A stretch of DNA of 13,921 nucleotides, taken from Brevibacillus sp. (lineage in GTDB: Bacteria; Bacillota; Bacilli; Brevibacillales; Brevibacillaceae). Within the stretch, counting starts at the first letter, position 1. The number at the start of each line of letters is the position of its first letter. Positions 1-6,849 of this stretch are shown piece after piece. The stretch covers positions 1 to 13,921 of the forward strand of contig JARDZO010000142.1 of the NCBI GenBank assembly GCA_029240815.1, given 5' to 3'. The notes under the pieces are model-generated. The model did not search any database. It was not told the origin of the DNA and was given only the letters and a program-made list of their open reading frames with translations. The position numbers were made by a program, and so were the translations under genes.

Positions 1-242
1 TGAATCGTTGTGGAGCGGACAGTCTATACTCCTTTGCGGGGCCGCCGAACCTGTTCGGTGGGAAAAGGCCGGAGCGTAGATCGGAAACCTGCTTCTCCCC
101 ACCACCGCAGCTCAAAAAACTTATAAATTCCTATCTTTTTGGAAAACTTGACTTATCGCCAAGTCCAATTTGCGAAAGCCTAAGTTTTTCTTATCCTATC
201 ATCCTTAGAATTTTTATGCTTTCTGATAGTACAACGCAAAAC
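1..242. other. Non-coding left edge with weak foldable segments
   Basis: I see no gene I can support here. One plus-strand frame stays open into the region antisense to hppD, but it has no start, no ribosome binding site and no recognisable protein character. The first ~115 bases are GC-rich and can fold: CCGAAC (45-50) pairs with GTTCGG (53-58), or alternatively GGTGGG (57-62) pairs with CCCACC (98-103). TGCGG (35-39) with CCGCA (105-109) and GAGC (13-16) with GCTC (110-113) could close the structure. Positions 115-240 are AT-rich, with a small GACTT/AAGTC hairpin at 150-165. It could be the end of a structured RNA or a dispersed repeat cut by the window edge. This is inference only. Confidence 0.3.
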
Positions 243-276
243 AAACCCATCAACCGCAATAGCAGCCGATGGGTTT
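243..276 (-). terminator. Terminator downstream of hppD
   Basis: AAACCCATC (243-251) and GATGGGTTT (268-276) form a perfect 9-bp stem around a 16-nt loop, about 20 nt past the hppD stop codon. Read on the minus strand, the stem is followed by GTTTTG, a short and imperfect T-run. Position and stem fit a rho-independent terminator for hppD; the weak T-run lowers certainty. Confidence 0.65.
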
Positions 277-295
277 CCCCTCCATCCGTCTTCTC

Positions 296-1387
296 TTACA
301 AATTACCGCGACGTCCTTGCTCCCGCTCCAGTGCCTCGAATAGTGCTTTGAAGTTGCCATTCCCAAAGCCCCGCGCCCCTTTGCGCTGAATGATCTCTAC
401 GAACAGCGTCGGGCGGTCCACGATCGGCTTGCTGAACAGCTGTAGCAGGTACCCTTCGTCATCGCGATCCACGAGGACACCCAGCTTTTTCAGTGCCTCG
501 ATGTCTTCATCGATCTCCCCAATTCGCTCCATCAGGTCCTCGTAATACGTATCCGGTACGGAGAGGAAATCCACTCCATTGGCCTGCAGCTTGCTGACCG
601 TGCTGATAATGTCGTTGGTCAGAATCGCAATGTGCTGAACTCCCGGTCCCTTGTAAAACTCCAGGAACTCTTGAATCTGCGATTTGCGTCGTCCTTCTGC
701 AGGTTCGTTGATCGGAAACTTGATACGACCCGTTCCGCTCTGCATGACTTTGGACATCAGTGCCGAATACTCGGTCGAAATATCGTCTTCGCTGAAATTT
801 TGTACAGCGGTGAAGCCCATGACCTTCTCATAATACGACACCCACTCATCCATTACTTCCACGTTTCCAACGATGTGGTCGATGCCGATGATTCCTGTGC
901 CTTCGCTCTTTACGGGAGCTTCGTAAGCAATAAAGCCCGGCAAGAATGGGCCGTTATAGTTTTTCCGCTCAATAAACGAGTGAATGTTTTCACCGTACGT
1001 CCCGATGATTGCTTTCTTGATCGTTCCGTGTTTATCGGTATACTCTGTCGGTTCCATGATCGGAATCGCACCGCGAGTCACAGCCTCACGGTAAGCCTGC
1101 TCACAATCTTCTACGCGCAGAGCCACGTCTTTCACACCATCTCCGTGTTTTTTCACGAACTCAGCGATTGGGCTATCTGGCGTAAGTGCTCCGCTGATCA
1201 CGAACGTCATGTGATTTTGCTTGAGTACATAAGATACTTTCTCGCGAGAACCGGTCTCCAGTCCGGAGTACGCGACCGCTTCAAAGCCAAACGCTTTGAT
1301 AAAATAGTGCATCGTTTGCTTGGCATTCCCGGTGTAAAACTCTAGATAGTCCCAGTCCTGAATCGGAAAAAAATCGGTGTTGCTCAT
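296..1387 (-). CDS. hppD: 4-hydroxyphenylpyruvate dioxygenase
   Basis: This enzyme converts 4-hydroxyphenylpyruvate, O2 and iron(II) into homogentisate, the second step of tyrosine breakdown, in the cytoplasm. The protein is 363 aa, a normal length for bacterial HPPD, with two vicinal-oxygen-chelate domains (about 10-150 and 165-345). The 2-His-1-carboxylate iron site is visible: H171 in GIDHIVGNV, H252 in GVQHIAILTND and E331 in LFVEIIQRKG. The C-terminal GARGFGNGNFKALFEALE stretch, which gates the active site in this family, is present. I set the start at MSNTDFF because GGAGGGG sits 5 nt upstream; an in-frame ATG ten codons earlier has no comparable site. No homogentisate dioxygenase or other tyrosine-catabolic gene is adjacent. 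The gene is divergent from the methyltransferase, and a catabolite-repression-like site lies upstream at 1472-1486. Confidence 0.96.
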   Translation of the reverse strand: MSNTDFFPIQDWDYLEFYTGNAKQTMHYFIKAFGFEAVAYSGLETGSREKVSYVLKQNHMTFVISGALTPDSPIAEFVKKHGDGVKDVALRVEDCEQAYREAVTRGAIPIMEPTEYTDKHGTIKKAIIGTYGENIHSFIERKNYNGPFLPGFIAYEAPVKSEGTGIIGIDHIVGNVEVMDEWVSYYEKVMGFTAVQNFSEDDISTEYSALMSKVMQSGTGRIKFPINEPAEGRRKSQIQEFLEFYKGPGVQHIAILTNDIISTVSKLQANGVDFLSVPDTYYEDLMERIGEIDEDIEALKKLGVLVDRDDEGYLLQLFSKPIVDRPTLFVEIIQRKGARGFGNGNFKALFEALEREQGRRGNL

Positions 1388-1471
1388 TGCTACCCCTCCA
1401 TTTTCCTGATTATTCAATTGTTTCGTTTTTTTGGGTAATTGGGATTATTTTGTCGTTATCATGAGAGTACA

Positions 1472-1486
1472 TTGGAAACGCTTACT
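1472..1486. promoter_or_regulatory. Candidate CcpA (cre) site upstream of hppD
   Basis: TTGGAAACGCTTACT fits the published cre pattern WTGNAANCGNWNNCW at every constrained position and is partly palindromic. It lies about 85 bp upstream of the hppD start codon, where a site could overlap its promoter; I could not identify convincing -35/-10 boxes for hppD. Carbon-catabolite control of tyrosine breakdown is plausible but inferred. The consensus is degenerate, so chance matches occur. Confidence 0.4.
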
Positions 1487-1511
1487 CGTGCAAGAACGCG
1501 GAATAACGCGA

Positions 1512-1569
1512 AAACGCTCAAACGCTTTCATTGATTAAAGTACGCAATTGAGCGTTTGCTTGGTACAAT
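1512..1569 (+). promoter_or_regulatory. Extended -10 promoter with inverted repeat for the methyltransferase
   Basis: TGG-TACAAT (1561-1569) forms an extended -10 element (TGnTACAAT) about 40 nt before the methyltransferase start, with no good -35 box. Immediately upstream, AAACGCTCAA (1512-1521) and TTGAGCGTTT (1548-1557) form a perfect 10-bp inverted repeat with a 26-nt loop. The right arm covers the -16 to -25 region of this promoter, so the repeat could be an operator. The regulator is unknown. Confidence 0.45.
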
Positions 1570-1609
1570 ATGGGCATGGATAAGGAATGAGAAAGGGGTA
1601 GTGCGAACA

Positions 1610-2299
1610 ATGAATCAATGGCATACCAAATCAGTCACTCATTGGGATCAATTTGCCGCTGACTGGCATTCGAATAGTGACAACATGTGGGAAAAGGGAA
1701 GCCGCCGTACCATCCTGCCTTTTTTACAACGTCAGGTTTCTTCAACGGATGGCCCGATTCTCGATGCAGGCTGTGGGGACGGATTCGCAAGCTGCAGACT
1801 GGCGGCTTCGGGTTATACGGTGGAAGGGATCGACATTGCCGGGGAAATGATTCGTCTGGCGAATGACCGGGCAAAAAAAGACGGATTATCCATCCCTTTT
1901 CAGACCGGAGATATTAGCCAACTGCCCTTTGCTGATGATACGTTCGCCGGGATTCTCTCCATAAACGTCGTGGAATTCACCCCATCTCCGTTAAAAGCCA
2001 TCAAGGAGCTTCGCCGCGTCCTCAAGCCAGGCGGCACCCTCGTGCTCGGTATTTTGGGACCGACTGCTGGACCTCGCGCCCATAGCTATCGCCGTCTGTA
2101 TGAAGAAGATATCATTCAAAATACGATGATGCCGTGGGAAGCAAAGAAACTCGCCACGGAAAACGGCTTTCTTTTGCAGGAAGAAGAGCCCGTCTACAAG
2201 GAAGGCATTACGCCCGATATCGCTGGCCGGCTGAGTGTGGAATTGCGTGAAGCTGTCAGTTTTCTTACGTTGTTCGCATTGAAAAATACAGAAGTGTAA
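1610..2299 (+). CDS. Class I SAM-dependent methyltransferase (Methyltransf_11 type)
   Basis: This is a 229-aa cytoplasmic Rossmann-fold methyltransferase with no assigned substrate. The SAM-binding motif I is clear (ILDAGCGDGFASCRLA, about 50-65), followed by the acidic residue ending strand 2 (VEGIDIAGEM). Motif II/III is GDISQLPFADDTFAGILS, and the post-motif LKPGGTLVLGILG is typical of UbiE/Methyltransf_11 proteins. I chose the ATG at 1610, preceded by AAAGGGG at 1592-1598. The open frame extends upstream to a TTG at 1556, but the likely -10 element lies inside that stretch. The gene stands alone, convergent with the secreted-protein gene and divergent from hppD. Similarity to UbiE alone does not show that it methylates a quinone; small-molecule or protein substrates are equally possible. 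Confidence 0.88.
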   Translation: MNQWHTKSVTHWDQFAADWHSNSDNMWEKGSRRTILPFLQRQVSSTDGPILDAGCGDGFASCRLAASGYTVEGIDIAGEMIRLANDRAKKDGLSIPFQTGDISQLPFADDTFAGILSINVVEFTPSPLKAIKELRRVLKPGGTLVLGILGPTAGPRAHSYRRLYEEDIIQNTMMPWEAKKLATENGFLLQEEEPVYKEGITPDIAGRLSVELREAVSFLTLFALKNTEV

Positions 2300-2358
2300 A
2301 GACATCCTCCAACCAAATATGAGAGCAACCGAAAAGAAGCAGCCGTAGTGTAACACGT

Positions 2359-2404
2359 AAAAAGGGCAGCCTCCCTTCGTCTGGATCAGACGCGGAGACT
2401 ACCC
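2359..2404 (-). terminator. Terminator of the secreted-protein gene
   Basis: GGGCAGCCTCC (2364-2374) pairs with GGAGACTACCC (2394-2404) over 11 positions, including two G-U pairs. A further CGTCT/AGACG stem lies inside. On the minus strand the hairpin is followed by TTTTTACG and begins six bases after the TAA stop. This is a strong rho-independent terminator. The plus-strand methyltransferase ends at 2299 and may use the same hairpin in reverse. Confidence 0.85.
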
Positions 2405-2409
2405 TCTAT

Positions 2410-3840
2410 TTATTGAGCTGGACTATACGCTACATTGTTTTGTTTCATCCATGCGAGCTTGCTCTCAATCAGCTTGGCGATCGTCTCATCCTCCATGCCG
2501 TGCAGCAAGTTGTAGAGTCGCTGTGTTTCCACCAAATCATTGTACGTCAGGTAAGGATAGTCCGCTCGACCAAAGGTGCCATTCGGAAAATAAGCATAGT
2601 GCAAATCACCGTTATTCAAGATCCACTTGGAGCCGAGATTGACCACTCCTCCCAGCATGATATCGGCAAGGTCCTTATCGGTAGGATTGCCAAATTGCAG
2701 GTAGCTGCTGTACAGGTAGTTGATCTCAGCAAGCTGGTGGTTGAGAGAGACATGCGTCTTTCCTTCTCTGCCGACCGAAGCATAATCCCCTACCAGCCAA
2801 CCTGGACGGACGCCTTCGATGACGTAGTGATTCCCCACTGCATGCTGCTGGAAGTAAGTCGCATACTTTTGAGCCGACTCACAAAATTCTGCTTCTTGAT
2901 ACTGGACGCACCCTTTGAGCATCAAGTCTGCCGCTCCTGTATTAAATCGGGTATCGTAAAATCCTTCAGGTATGCCGTAATCTTCTTTTAACCACTGTGA
3001 ACGCGGTAGTGTTTTCCAATATCCTTGCTCATCTTGCTGCCTAAGACTGGCTTTTAGCATGACGTATCCCATGTCCCGTGCCGCCTTGCTCCCACCGGTA
3101 TACAAAAAGGAGCGTAGGACGTAATTTTCAGGAATGCGCCAGTAGGAGGTCTCTGTATAGGGTTCATATGTCGATGGGCTTTTGTAATAGTAGCCGTCAT
3201 ACAGCCATTTCGCTTGATCGGTGACATCCAGCGACAGCCAGACACTGTTCAAAGATTCCTTCCCCCACACCACGAGCGGCTCCCTGGACTCCAATGCCCA
3301 CATTTCACTGACGAGCCCTGCTCTCACCGGCATCTGAACGCTCAGCGTATAGCCGTTCGCCGTTTTATTTACTTCGATAGGAAGTTCCATCCCCCGCTTT
3401 TCGTCTATCGTTCCTCTGCCCAGCGGAGCGTACACAATTGGCTTGCCCATCCAGATGGACCTGCCCTCCGATTCAATGAACCCGGAAGCCACCGGAAGGA
3501 CACGGACGTCTCGCAAATTTACGACAGCCCAATACGGCTGCTTGTTTTCTGAAATCGCTCGATAGCGGAACGTGACGCTGTCTCCTTTGATCGGGACGGT
3601 CAATACGTAAGGCTTTTGATTTTGCTGACCAGTGACCTGGTGCATCCAGTACACGTCTCCATCGCCAAACGTGTACAGCTGCTGCTTGTGAGTCCCACCT
3701 TTGATCGCATTGCTGGTCTCCTTTACCATCGGCTTCATCCATGGACTTGGGCTGGCGTTGGCGTTTGCCTCTGTTGGAACAACTGTAGCTCCGGTTATGA
3801 ACATGATCAACACGAGAAGAATGCTTGCTAGCCGAAACAA
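2410..3840 (-). CDS. Secreted protein of unknown function
   Basis: I do not recognise this 476-aa protein. Residues 1-27 form a classical Sec signal peptide: MFRLAS, then a hydrophobic core (ILLVLIMFITGATVV), then a likely cut after ANA. It lacks a lipobox. The mature part starts with a beta-rich half (about 30-210, many Tyr/Trp/Val). It continues with an apparently helical half (about 230-470) containing repeated aromatic segments such as YVLRSFLYTGGSKAARDMGY and LTYNDLVETQRLYNLL. This resembles the alpha/alpha-toroid folds of carbohydrate-active enzymes such as C5-epimerases and lyases, but no catalytic motif is certain. Translation appears to start at TTG (3840): GGGGG lies 7 nt upstream, there is no upstream in-frame ATG, and the first internal ATG would cut into the signal peptide. 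It is divergent from the secreted M14 peptidase. Confidence 0.8.
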   Translation of the reverse strand: MFRLASILLVLIMFITGATVVPTEANANASPSPWMKPMVKETSNAIKGGTHKQQLYTFGDGDVYWMHQVTGQQNQKPYVLTVPIKGDSVTFRYRAISENKQPYWAVVNLRDVRVLPVASGFIESEGRSIWMGKPIVYAPLGRGTIDEKRGMELPIEVNKTANGYTLSVQMPVRAGLVSEMWALESREPLVVWGKESLNSVWLSLDVTDQAKWLYDGYYYKSPSTYEPYTETSYWRIPENYVLRSFLYTGGSKAARDMGYVMLKASLRQQDEQGYWKTLPRSQWLKEDYGIPEGFYDTRFNTGAADLMLKGCVQYQEAEFCESAQKYATYFQQHAVGNHYVIEGVRPGWLVGDYASVGREGKTHVSLNHQLAEINYLYSSYLQFGNPTDKDLADIMLGGVVNLGSKWILNNGDLHYAYFPNGTFGRADYPYLTYNDLVETQRLYNLLHGMEDETIAKLIESKLAWMKQNNVAYSPAQ

Positions 3841-3870
3841 ATGACATCCCCCTATCCATCAAATGATCAA

Positions 3871-3888
3871 TTATCCATATTTATCCAT
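3871..3888 (-). other. Five-codon leader mini-ORF (MDKYG)
   Basis: An AAAGGAG site (3895-3901) lies 6 nt before an ATG that opens a five-codon frame encoding MDKYG, ending in TAA. The frame ends 30 nt before the TTG start of the secreted-protein gene. The mini-ORF has a better ribosome binding site than the main gene. It could be a translated leader influencing the main gene, or a chance coincidence. Nothing else in the sequence tests this. Confidence 0.3.
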
Positions 3889-4010
3889 TTTATTCTCCTT
3901 TGATCACACATAAGTCCTACATCCTGTTCCTAAAAAATGAACACTCTGGATGATTAACATTGCGACAATACTCTGATAATTTTGGTTTATATTGACATGA
4001 ACTGCCTTTT

Positions 4011-4017
4011 GAGGAGG
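4011..4017 (+). promoter_or_regulatory. Ribosome binding site fixing the M14 peptidase start
   Basis: GAGGAGG at 4011-4017 lies 6 nt before the ATG at 4024. It favours that ATG over the ATG 42 bases upstream, which has no such site and would place charged residues ahead of the signal peptide. Confidence 0.8.
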
Positions 4018-4023
4018 AATGTA

Positions 4024-5736
4024 ATGGACAAGAAAGTTGGTTACACCGTTTCCACCACTGCACTCCTTGTCGTGTCACTGCTGGCAGGAGGTTCTGCTTG
4101 GCACGTACCTCTCGTAGTCAATCAAGCATCAGCAGCGGAAGCGAAGGTAGAGAAGCCGTTCGTCCCGTATTACGGGTATGGCCCCTCCTATGTACAGCCT
4201 GCTGCTATAAAAGACCTGTTTCCTACACCTGACATCGAATTTGGAACACCTGGCTTTCTAAATGACAAAGCTGCTTTTACCTCTCAAGAAGAGATGGTCA
4301 CGTACATAACCAAACTGGTAAAAGGAAACAAACATGCAAAACTAGTTAACATCGGTACATCCCTGGAAGGCCGAGAAATACCCCTCCTGATTTTTAGCAA
4401 AGACCCGGATCACGTAAAGGCGGACAAAAAGAAGCCGCTCATTTGGCTGCAGGCACAAATTCACGGAAACGAGCCGGCTGCTGGGGAGTCTGCTCTGGTG
4501 ATCGCCAAATGGCTCGCCGAAGATAAACTGGGTACCGACCTGCTCGACAAAGTGAATGTCATTGTCGTCCCGCGGATCAATCCGGACGGGTCTTACGCCT
4601 TTAAGCGATACATCGGCACAGATCTGGATGCCAACCGAGACTACATGAAGGTGGAATATCCTGAAGTTCAAGCGATTCATCAAGCGATCAATGAGTATGC
4701 GCCGGATGTCGTGCTGGACGCTCATGAATATGGCGTCAACTACAGTCCATTCGCAAACGTCGGTGAAAAAGGGGCGAACTCCTCGTATGACGTCCTGATT
4801 TCCTCCGCTAAAAACTTGAACATTCCGGAAGGGTTACGAAAAATGTCTGACCAGCTGCTTTTGCCTGTAGTGGAAAAGGCACTGGATCAAGAAAAGCTCA
4901 CGCACCACCCTTACTTTACATTAGCCAAAAACAAAGAGGGCAAAGTCGTCGCCACGGAGGGTAGCACGGAGACCCGGATCGGGCGCAATGCATTAGGCTT
5001 GAAGAACACGCTCACTTACCTCGTGGAAACACGCGGGATTGGAATAGGGCATGCAGATTTTGAACGTCGCGTCTATAGCCAGGTGATCACCCACGCTACC
5101 TTTATTCAATCTGCTGCGGCCCATGCAACGGAGATAAAAGCTGCAGTCGCGAAAGCCCGCCAGGAGATTACGGAAAAAGGGCGAAAGGCAGACGACAACG
5201 ACAAAATCATTGTCGTGAGTGAAAACAAGCTGGTTCCTGATCAAAAGCTTGTCGTTGTAGATTTGGCAGAAGCAAAACGAGTCGAAGCCCCGATTGATTG
5301 GGTCAGCTCGACTGATGCCTATCCGGTGCTGGAAAGAGAACGGCCAACTGCCTATATCATGCCACCCGGCTATCATGAAATCGCGAGAAGGCTGGAGCAA
5401 CTCGGCGTCGAAGTAAGCACGCTATCTAGGGAAACCACAGTGACCGTCGAGAGCTACACGGTAGCTGATAACAAAGTAAACAAGATCTACGAAAACGGCC
5501 ACTTTACCAATGAAGTCACGACCAATGTGGAAGAAAAGACCAAAACATTCCCTGCTGGCAGCTATGTATTCCACATGGGCCAACCCAACGCCAACTTTAT
5601 CGCGCTGGCTATGGAACCAGAGTCCGCGGACAGCTATGTCTCTTTCAATTTTATCCCCGTAGAAAAAGGGGATGAGGTCCCGGTGTATCGGTACATGCTG
5701 GAGCAGTCTCTGCCTGCAAAGCCCGTGAAAAAATAA
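4024..5736 (+). CDS. Secreted M14 family zinc carboxypeptidase
   Basis: This 570-aa exported metallopeptidase probably trims peptides outside the cell or at the cell wall. Residues 1-37 form a signal peptide (MDKKVGY, then hydrophobic TALLVVSLLAGG, likely cut near ASAAEA). The M14 domain spans about 85-370. Zinc ligands are H147 and E150 in QIHGNEPAAGE and H234 in VLDAHEYG. N204-R205 in LDANRDY fits the substrate-carboxylate-binding Asn-Arg pair, and E335 in TYLVETRG fits the general-base glutamate. About 200 C-terminal residues form an additional beta-rich region, common in long M14 proteins. The exact specificity (carboxypeptidase A/B or peptidoglycan-type) cannot be read from the motifs. 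It is monocistronic, ending at a hairpin terminator. Confidence 0.92.
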   Translation: MDKKVGYTVSTTALLVVSLLAGGSAWHVPLVVNQASAAEAKVEKPFVPYYGYGPSYVQPAAIKDLFPTPDIEFGTPGFLNDKAAFTSQEEMVTYITKLVKGNKHAKLVNIGTSLEGREIPLLIFSKDPDHVKADKKKPLIWLQAQIHGNEPAAGESALVIAKWLAEDKLGTDLLDKVNVIVVPRINPDGSYAFKRYIGTDLDANRDYMKVEYPEVQAIHQAINEYAPDVVLDAHEYGVNYSPFANVGEKGANSSYDVLISSAKNLNIPEGLRKMSDQLLLPVVEKALDQEKLTHHPYFTLAKNKEGKVVATEGSTETRIGRNALGLKNTLTYLVETRGIGIGHADFERRVYSQVITHATFIQSAAAHATEIKAAVAKARQEITEKGRKADDNDKIIVVSENKLVPDQKLVVVDLAEAKRVEAPIDWVSSTDAYPVLERERPTAYIMPPGYHEIARRLEQLGVEVSTLSRETTVTVESYTVADNKVNKIYENGHFTNEVTTNVEEKTKTFPAGSYVFHMGQPNANFIALAMEPESADSYVSFNFIPVEKGDEVPVYRYMLEQSLPAKPVKK

Positions 5737-5741
5737 CAAAA

Positions 5742-5780
5742 AAACGTCCCTCTCCTTTATGACTATGGAAAGGGACGTTT
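5742..5780. terminator. Terminator after the M14 peptidase
   Basis: AAACGTCCCT (5742-5751) and AGGGACGTTT (5771-5780) form a perfect 10-bp stem, beginning six bases after the stop codon. The plus-strand tail is TTTCGTT. On the minus strand the stem is followed by an uninterrupted run of T, so it should also stop transcripts arriving from the gene-free region on the right. Confidence 0.85.
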
Positions 5781-5910
5781 CGTTACATCCTGGTCGCCTT
5801 TAATTTGGTTCGCAATGCTTCTTCAGCATCTAGCCAGCTTTTGCGTATTTTCGTTGTAAAGGAAGACAGATAGGAAATAAGAAAAATGTGGGAAGTTCGC
5901 CCGGGTCCTT

Positions 5911-6212
5911 TGGTTAAGTGGTCCGTGAGGCTGTGGTGGAGGAGAGGAAAAGGGAGAAAACGCTCCAGCTTCTTGGGTCCCCTGCTGAGGGGTCATCCCT
6001 GCACGGTTCCATGAAAAAAGGGAAACCGCGTCCAAAGTAGCCGATTCATGTCGCTTCTCAGAGGTGGACGCGTAAGATCGTGTTTCCCTTTTTTCATTCC
6101 ACCTCGGCTAGGCCCCAAAGAGCTTTGCTTTTTTCTCCCTTTTCCTCGGCTAACCTTGACTCTCCACCTGCCTTCTCCTAGAAGCTTTCACGGAAGAGTT
6201 CTTTTTGAACCA
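5911..6212. repeat. ~300-nt imperfect hairpin: structured RNA or MITE candidate
   Basis: Nested complementary arms run through the whole segment. The pairs are TGGTT 5911-5915 / AACCA 6208-6212; CCGTGA 5923-5928 / TCACGG 6188-6193; GGC 5929-5931 / GCC 6170-6172; GGTGGAG 5935-5941 / CTCCACC 6162-6168. A perfect 17-bp arm follows at 5944-5960 / 6131-6147, then 10 of 11 pairs at 5967-5977 / 6114-6124. Next is a side hairpin CCCCT/AGGGG (5979-5992), a perfect 16-bp arm at 6011-6026 / 6082-6097, and CGCGTCC/GGACGCG (6027-6033 / 6066-6072) with a 9-nt bulge. CCTCGGCTA occurs twice (6102-6110, 6144-6152). It could be a structured non-coding RNA, a miniature inverted-repeat element or a decayed insertion. 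I cannot match it to a known RNA family. Confidence 0.6.
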
Positions 6213-6276
6213 GCCTAAACGGAACATAGGTACGAAGTAGTTTGTTGTACTACAATTCTATCATTCCCGACAGTAC

Positions 6277-6301
6277 AAAAAGGAAGGGGATCCCCCTCCT
6301 T
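6277..6301 (-). terminator. Second minus-strand terminator below the ABM gene
   Basis: AAGGA (6280-6284) pairs with TCCTT (6297-6301), enclosing GGGGATCCCC (6286-6295) with one mismatched pair. On the minus strand a TTTTT run follows directly. It would stop any readthrough from the oxidoreductase-ABM unit before the long hairpin. Confidence 0.65.
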
Positions 6302-6338
6302 AAACTGATACTTGTCTAAAGAAAATAAAGTCATTATG

Positions 6339-6381
6339 CTAACGGGCAATTATGTTCAATGAGCCGATACTTTAGTTCAAT
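6339..6381. repeat. Left-flank copy of the CTAACGGG / TTCAATGA repeat
   Basis: CTAACGGGCAAT (6339-6350), then TTCAATGA (6355-6362), matches the right-flank element at 8549-8573 (CTAACGGGTAAT, then TTCAATGA). TTTAGTTCAAT (6371-6381) matches that element's GTTAGTTCAAT arm at 10 of 11 bases. AGAAAATAAAGTC (6320-6332), just outside, is the exact complement of a 13-mer at 8591-8603. The copies bracket the ABM, oxidoreductase and TetR genes. They may be remnants of a mobile element or dispersed hairpin repeats. Confidence 0.5.
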
Positions 6382-6388
6382 ACAAAGC

Positions 6389-6416
6389 AGAAGGATCCGC
6401 CGCGGCGGATCCTTCT
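6389..6416 (-). terminator. 28-bp perfect palindrome, probable terminator of the ABM gene
   Basis: AGAAGGATCCGCCG (6389-6402) is followed immediately by its exact complement (6403-6416), giving 14-bp GC-rich arms around a CCGCGG centre. It lies 38 bp below the ABM stop codon. The minus-strand tail GCTTTGT is T-poor, so termination efficiency is uncertain; a protein-binding site is the alternative. Confidence 0.55.
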
Positions 6417-6454
6417 TACTTCTGCTGCCAAGAGCAGCCCTTACTCGACCTCTT

Positions 6455-6754
6455 TTACTCCATGAACAAGCGCTCGTTCGAGACATCGTATTTTAGAATG
6501 TCCATTCTCATCCTATTTCCCCACTTTTTTAAAAAGGGCGCCGACTCATGTCTTTCAACATGGGCCGTCAGCGATTCTTGATCTTGCCACCGCTGGACAG
6601 TCAGCATGCGTCCGTCGCGCGCATCTTCCAAAGTAAAGGCATAAAAGAGGCATCCCTTTTCCGCTCTCGTGCTGGAAACGACGGCCTGAACGTCTGCAGT
6701 GAACTCATTCACATCAGACGGATTTAGGTGAACATAACCCATAAGTATAATCAT
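6455..6754 (-). CDS. ABM-domain monooxygenase-like protein
   Basis: This 99-aa protein matches the antibiotic biosynthesis monooxygenase fold (dimeric ferredoxin-like alpha-beta barrel, YgiN-like). It shows the usual order of features: an N-terminal strand (IILMGYVHLNP), a helix (DVNEFTADVQAVVSSTRAEKGC), a central strand (FYAFTLEDA), then MLTVQRWQDQESLTAHVERHESAPFLKKW with the typical Trp and the H-x-x-(S/T)-x-x-F region. Members oxidise quinols or polyketide phenols without cofactors, but many have no proven reaction. The start has AAAGGAT nearby. It lies 95 bp below the quinone oxidoreductase on the same strand, so the two are probably co-transcribed and act on related aromatic or electrophilic substrates. 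That functional link is inference. Confidence 0.85.
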   Translation of the reverse strand: MIILMGYVHLNPSDVNEFTADVQAVVSSTRAEKGCLFYAFTLEDARDGRMLTVQRWQDQESLTAHVERHESAPFLKKWGNRMRMDILKYDVSNERLFME

Positions 6755-6849
6755 TGTTGTTCATCCTTTTTTTCTTAATTAAGTTAGCAAATTTCTTCAA
6801 AGCTCATTCGCGTTCCACGAGGAGTGCGATAATCATTCGTGCTGTCGTC

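Larger units (their letters stand above)
5781..6454. other. Gene-free stretch with a long hairpin and two minus-strand terminators
   Basis: No convincing coding region lies here. It holds a small ATGCT/AGCAT hairpin (5815-5829), the ~300-nt hairpin (5911-6212), a terminator (6277-6301), a decayed repeat copy (6339-6381) and a 28-bp palindrome (6389-6416). The open frame on the minus strand at 5823-6035 is low-complexity, lies across a hairpin arm, and has no ribosome binding site worth noting. Confidence 0.6.

Noticed and set aside
632..1345. 237-codon open frame on the plus strand, antisense to hppD
   Set aside because: It lies wholly within the clearly real hppD gene, has no ribosome binding site and has no recognisable protein features.
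3473..3862. 129-codon minus-strand frame starting at an ATG next to the GGGGG site
   Set aside because: Its start is close to the ribosome site, but the protein is charged and low-quality. The overlapping TTG frame gives a textbook signal peptide and a 476-aa protein.
5823..6035. 70-codon minus-strand frame over the long hairpin
   Set aside because: It is proline/serine-rich low complexity created by the hairpin arms, without a ribosome binding site.
5911..6212. Long hairpin as 6S, SRP or OLE RNA
   Set aside because: The conserved sequence elements I know for these RNAs are not visible; only the general hairpin shape is reminiscent.
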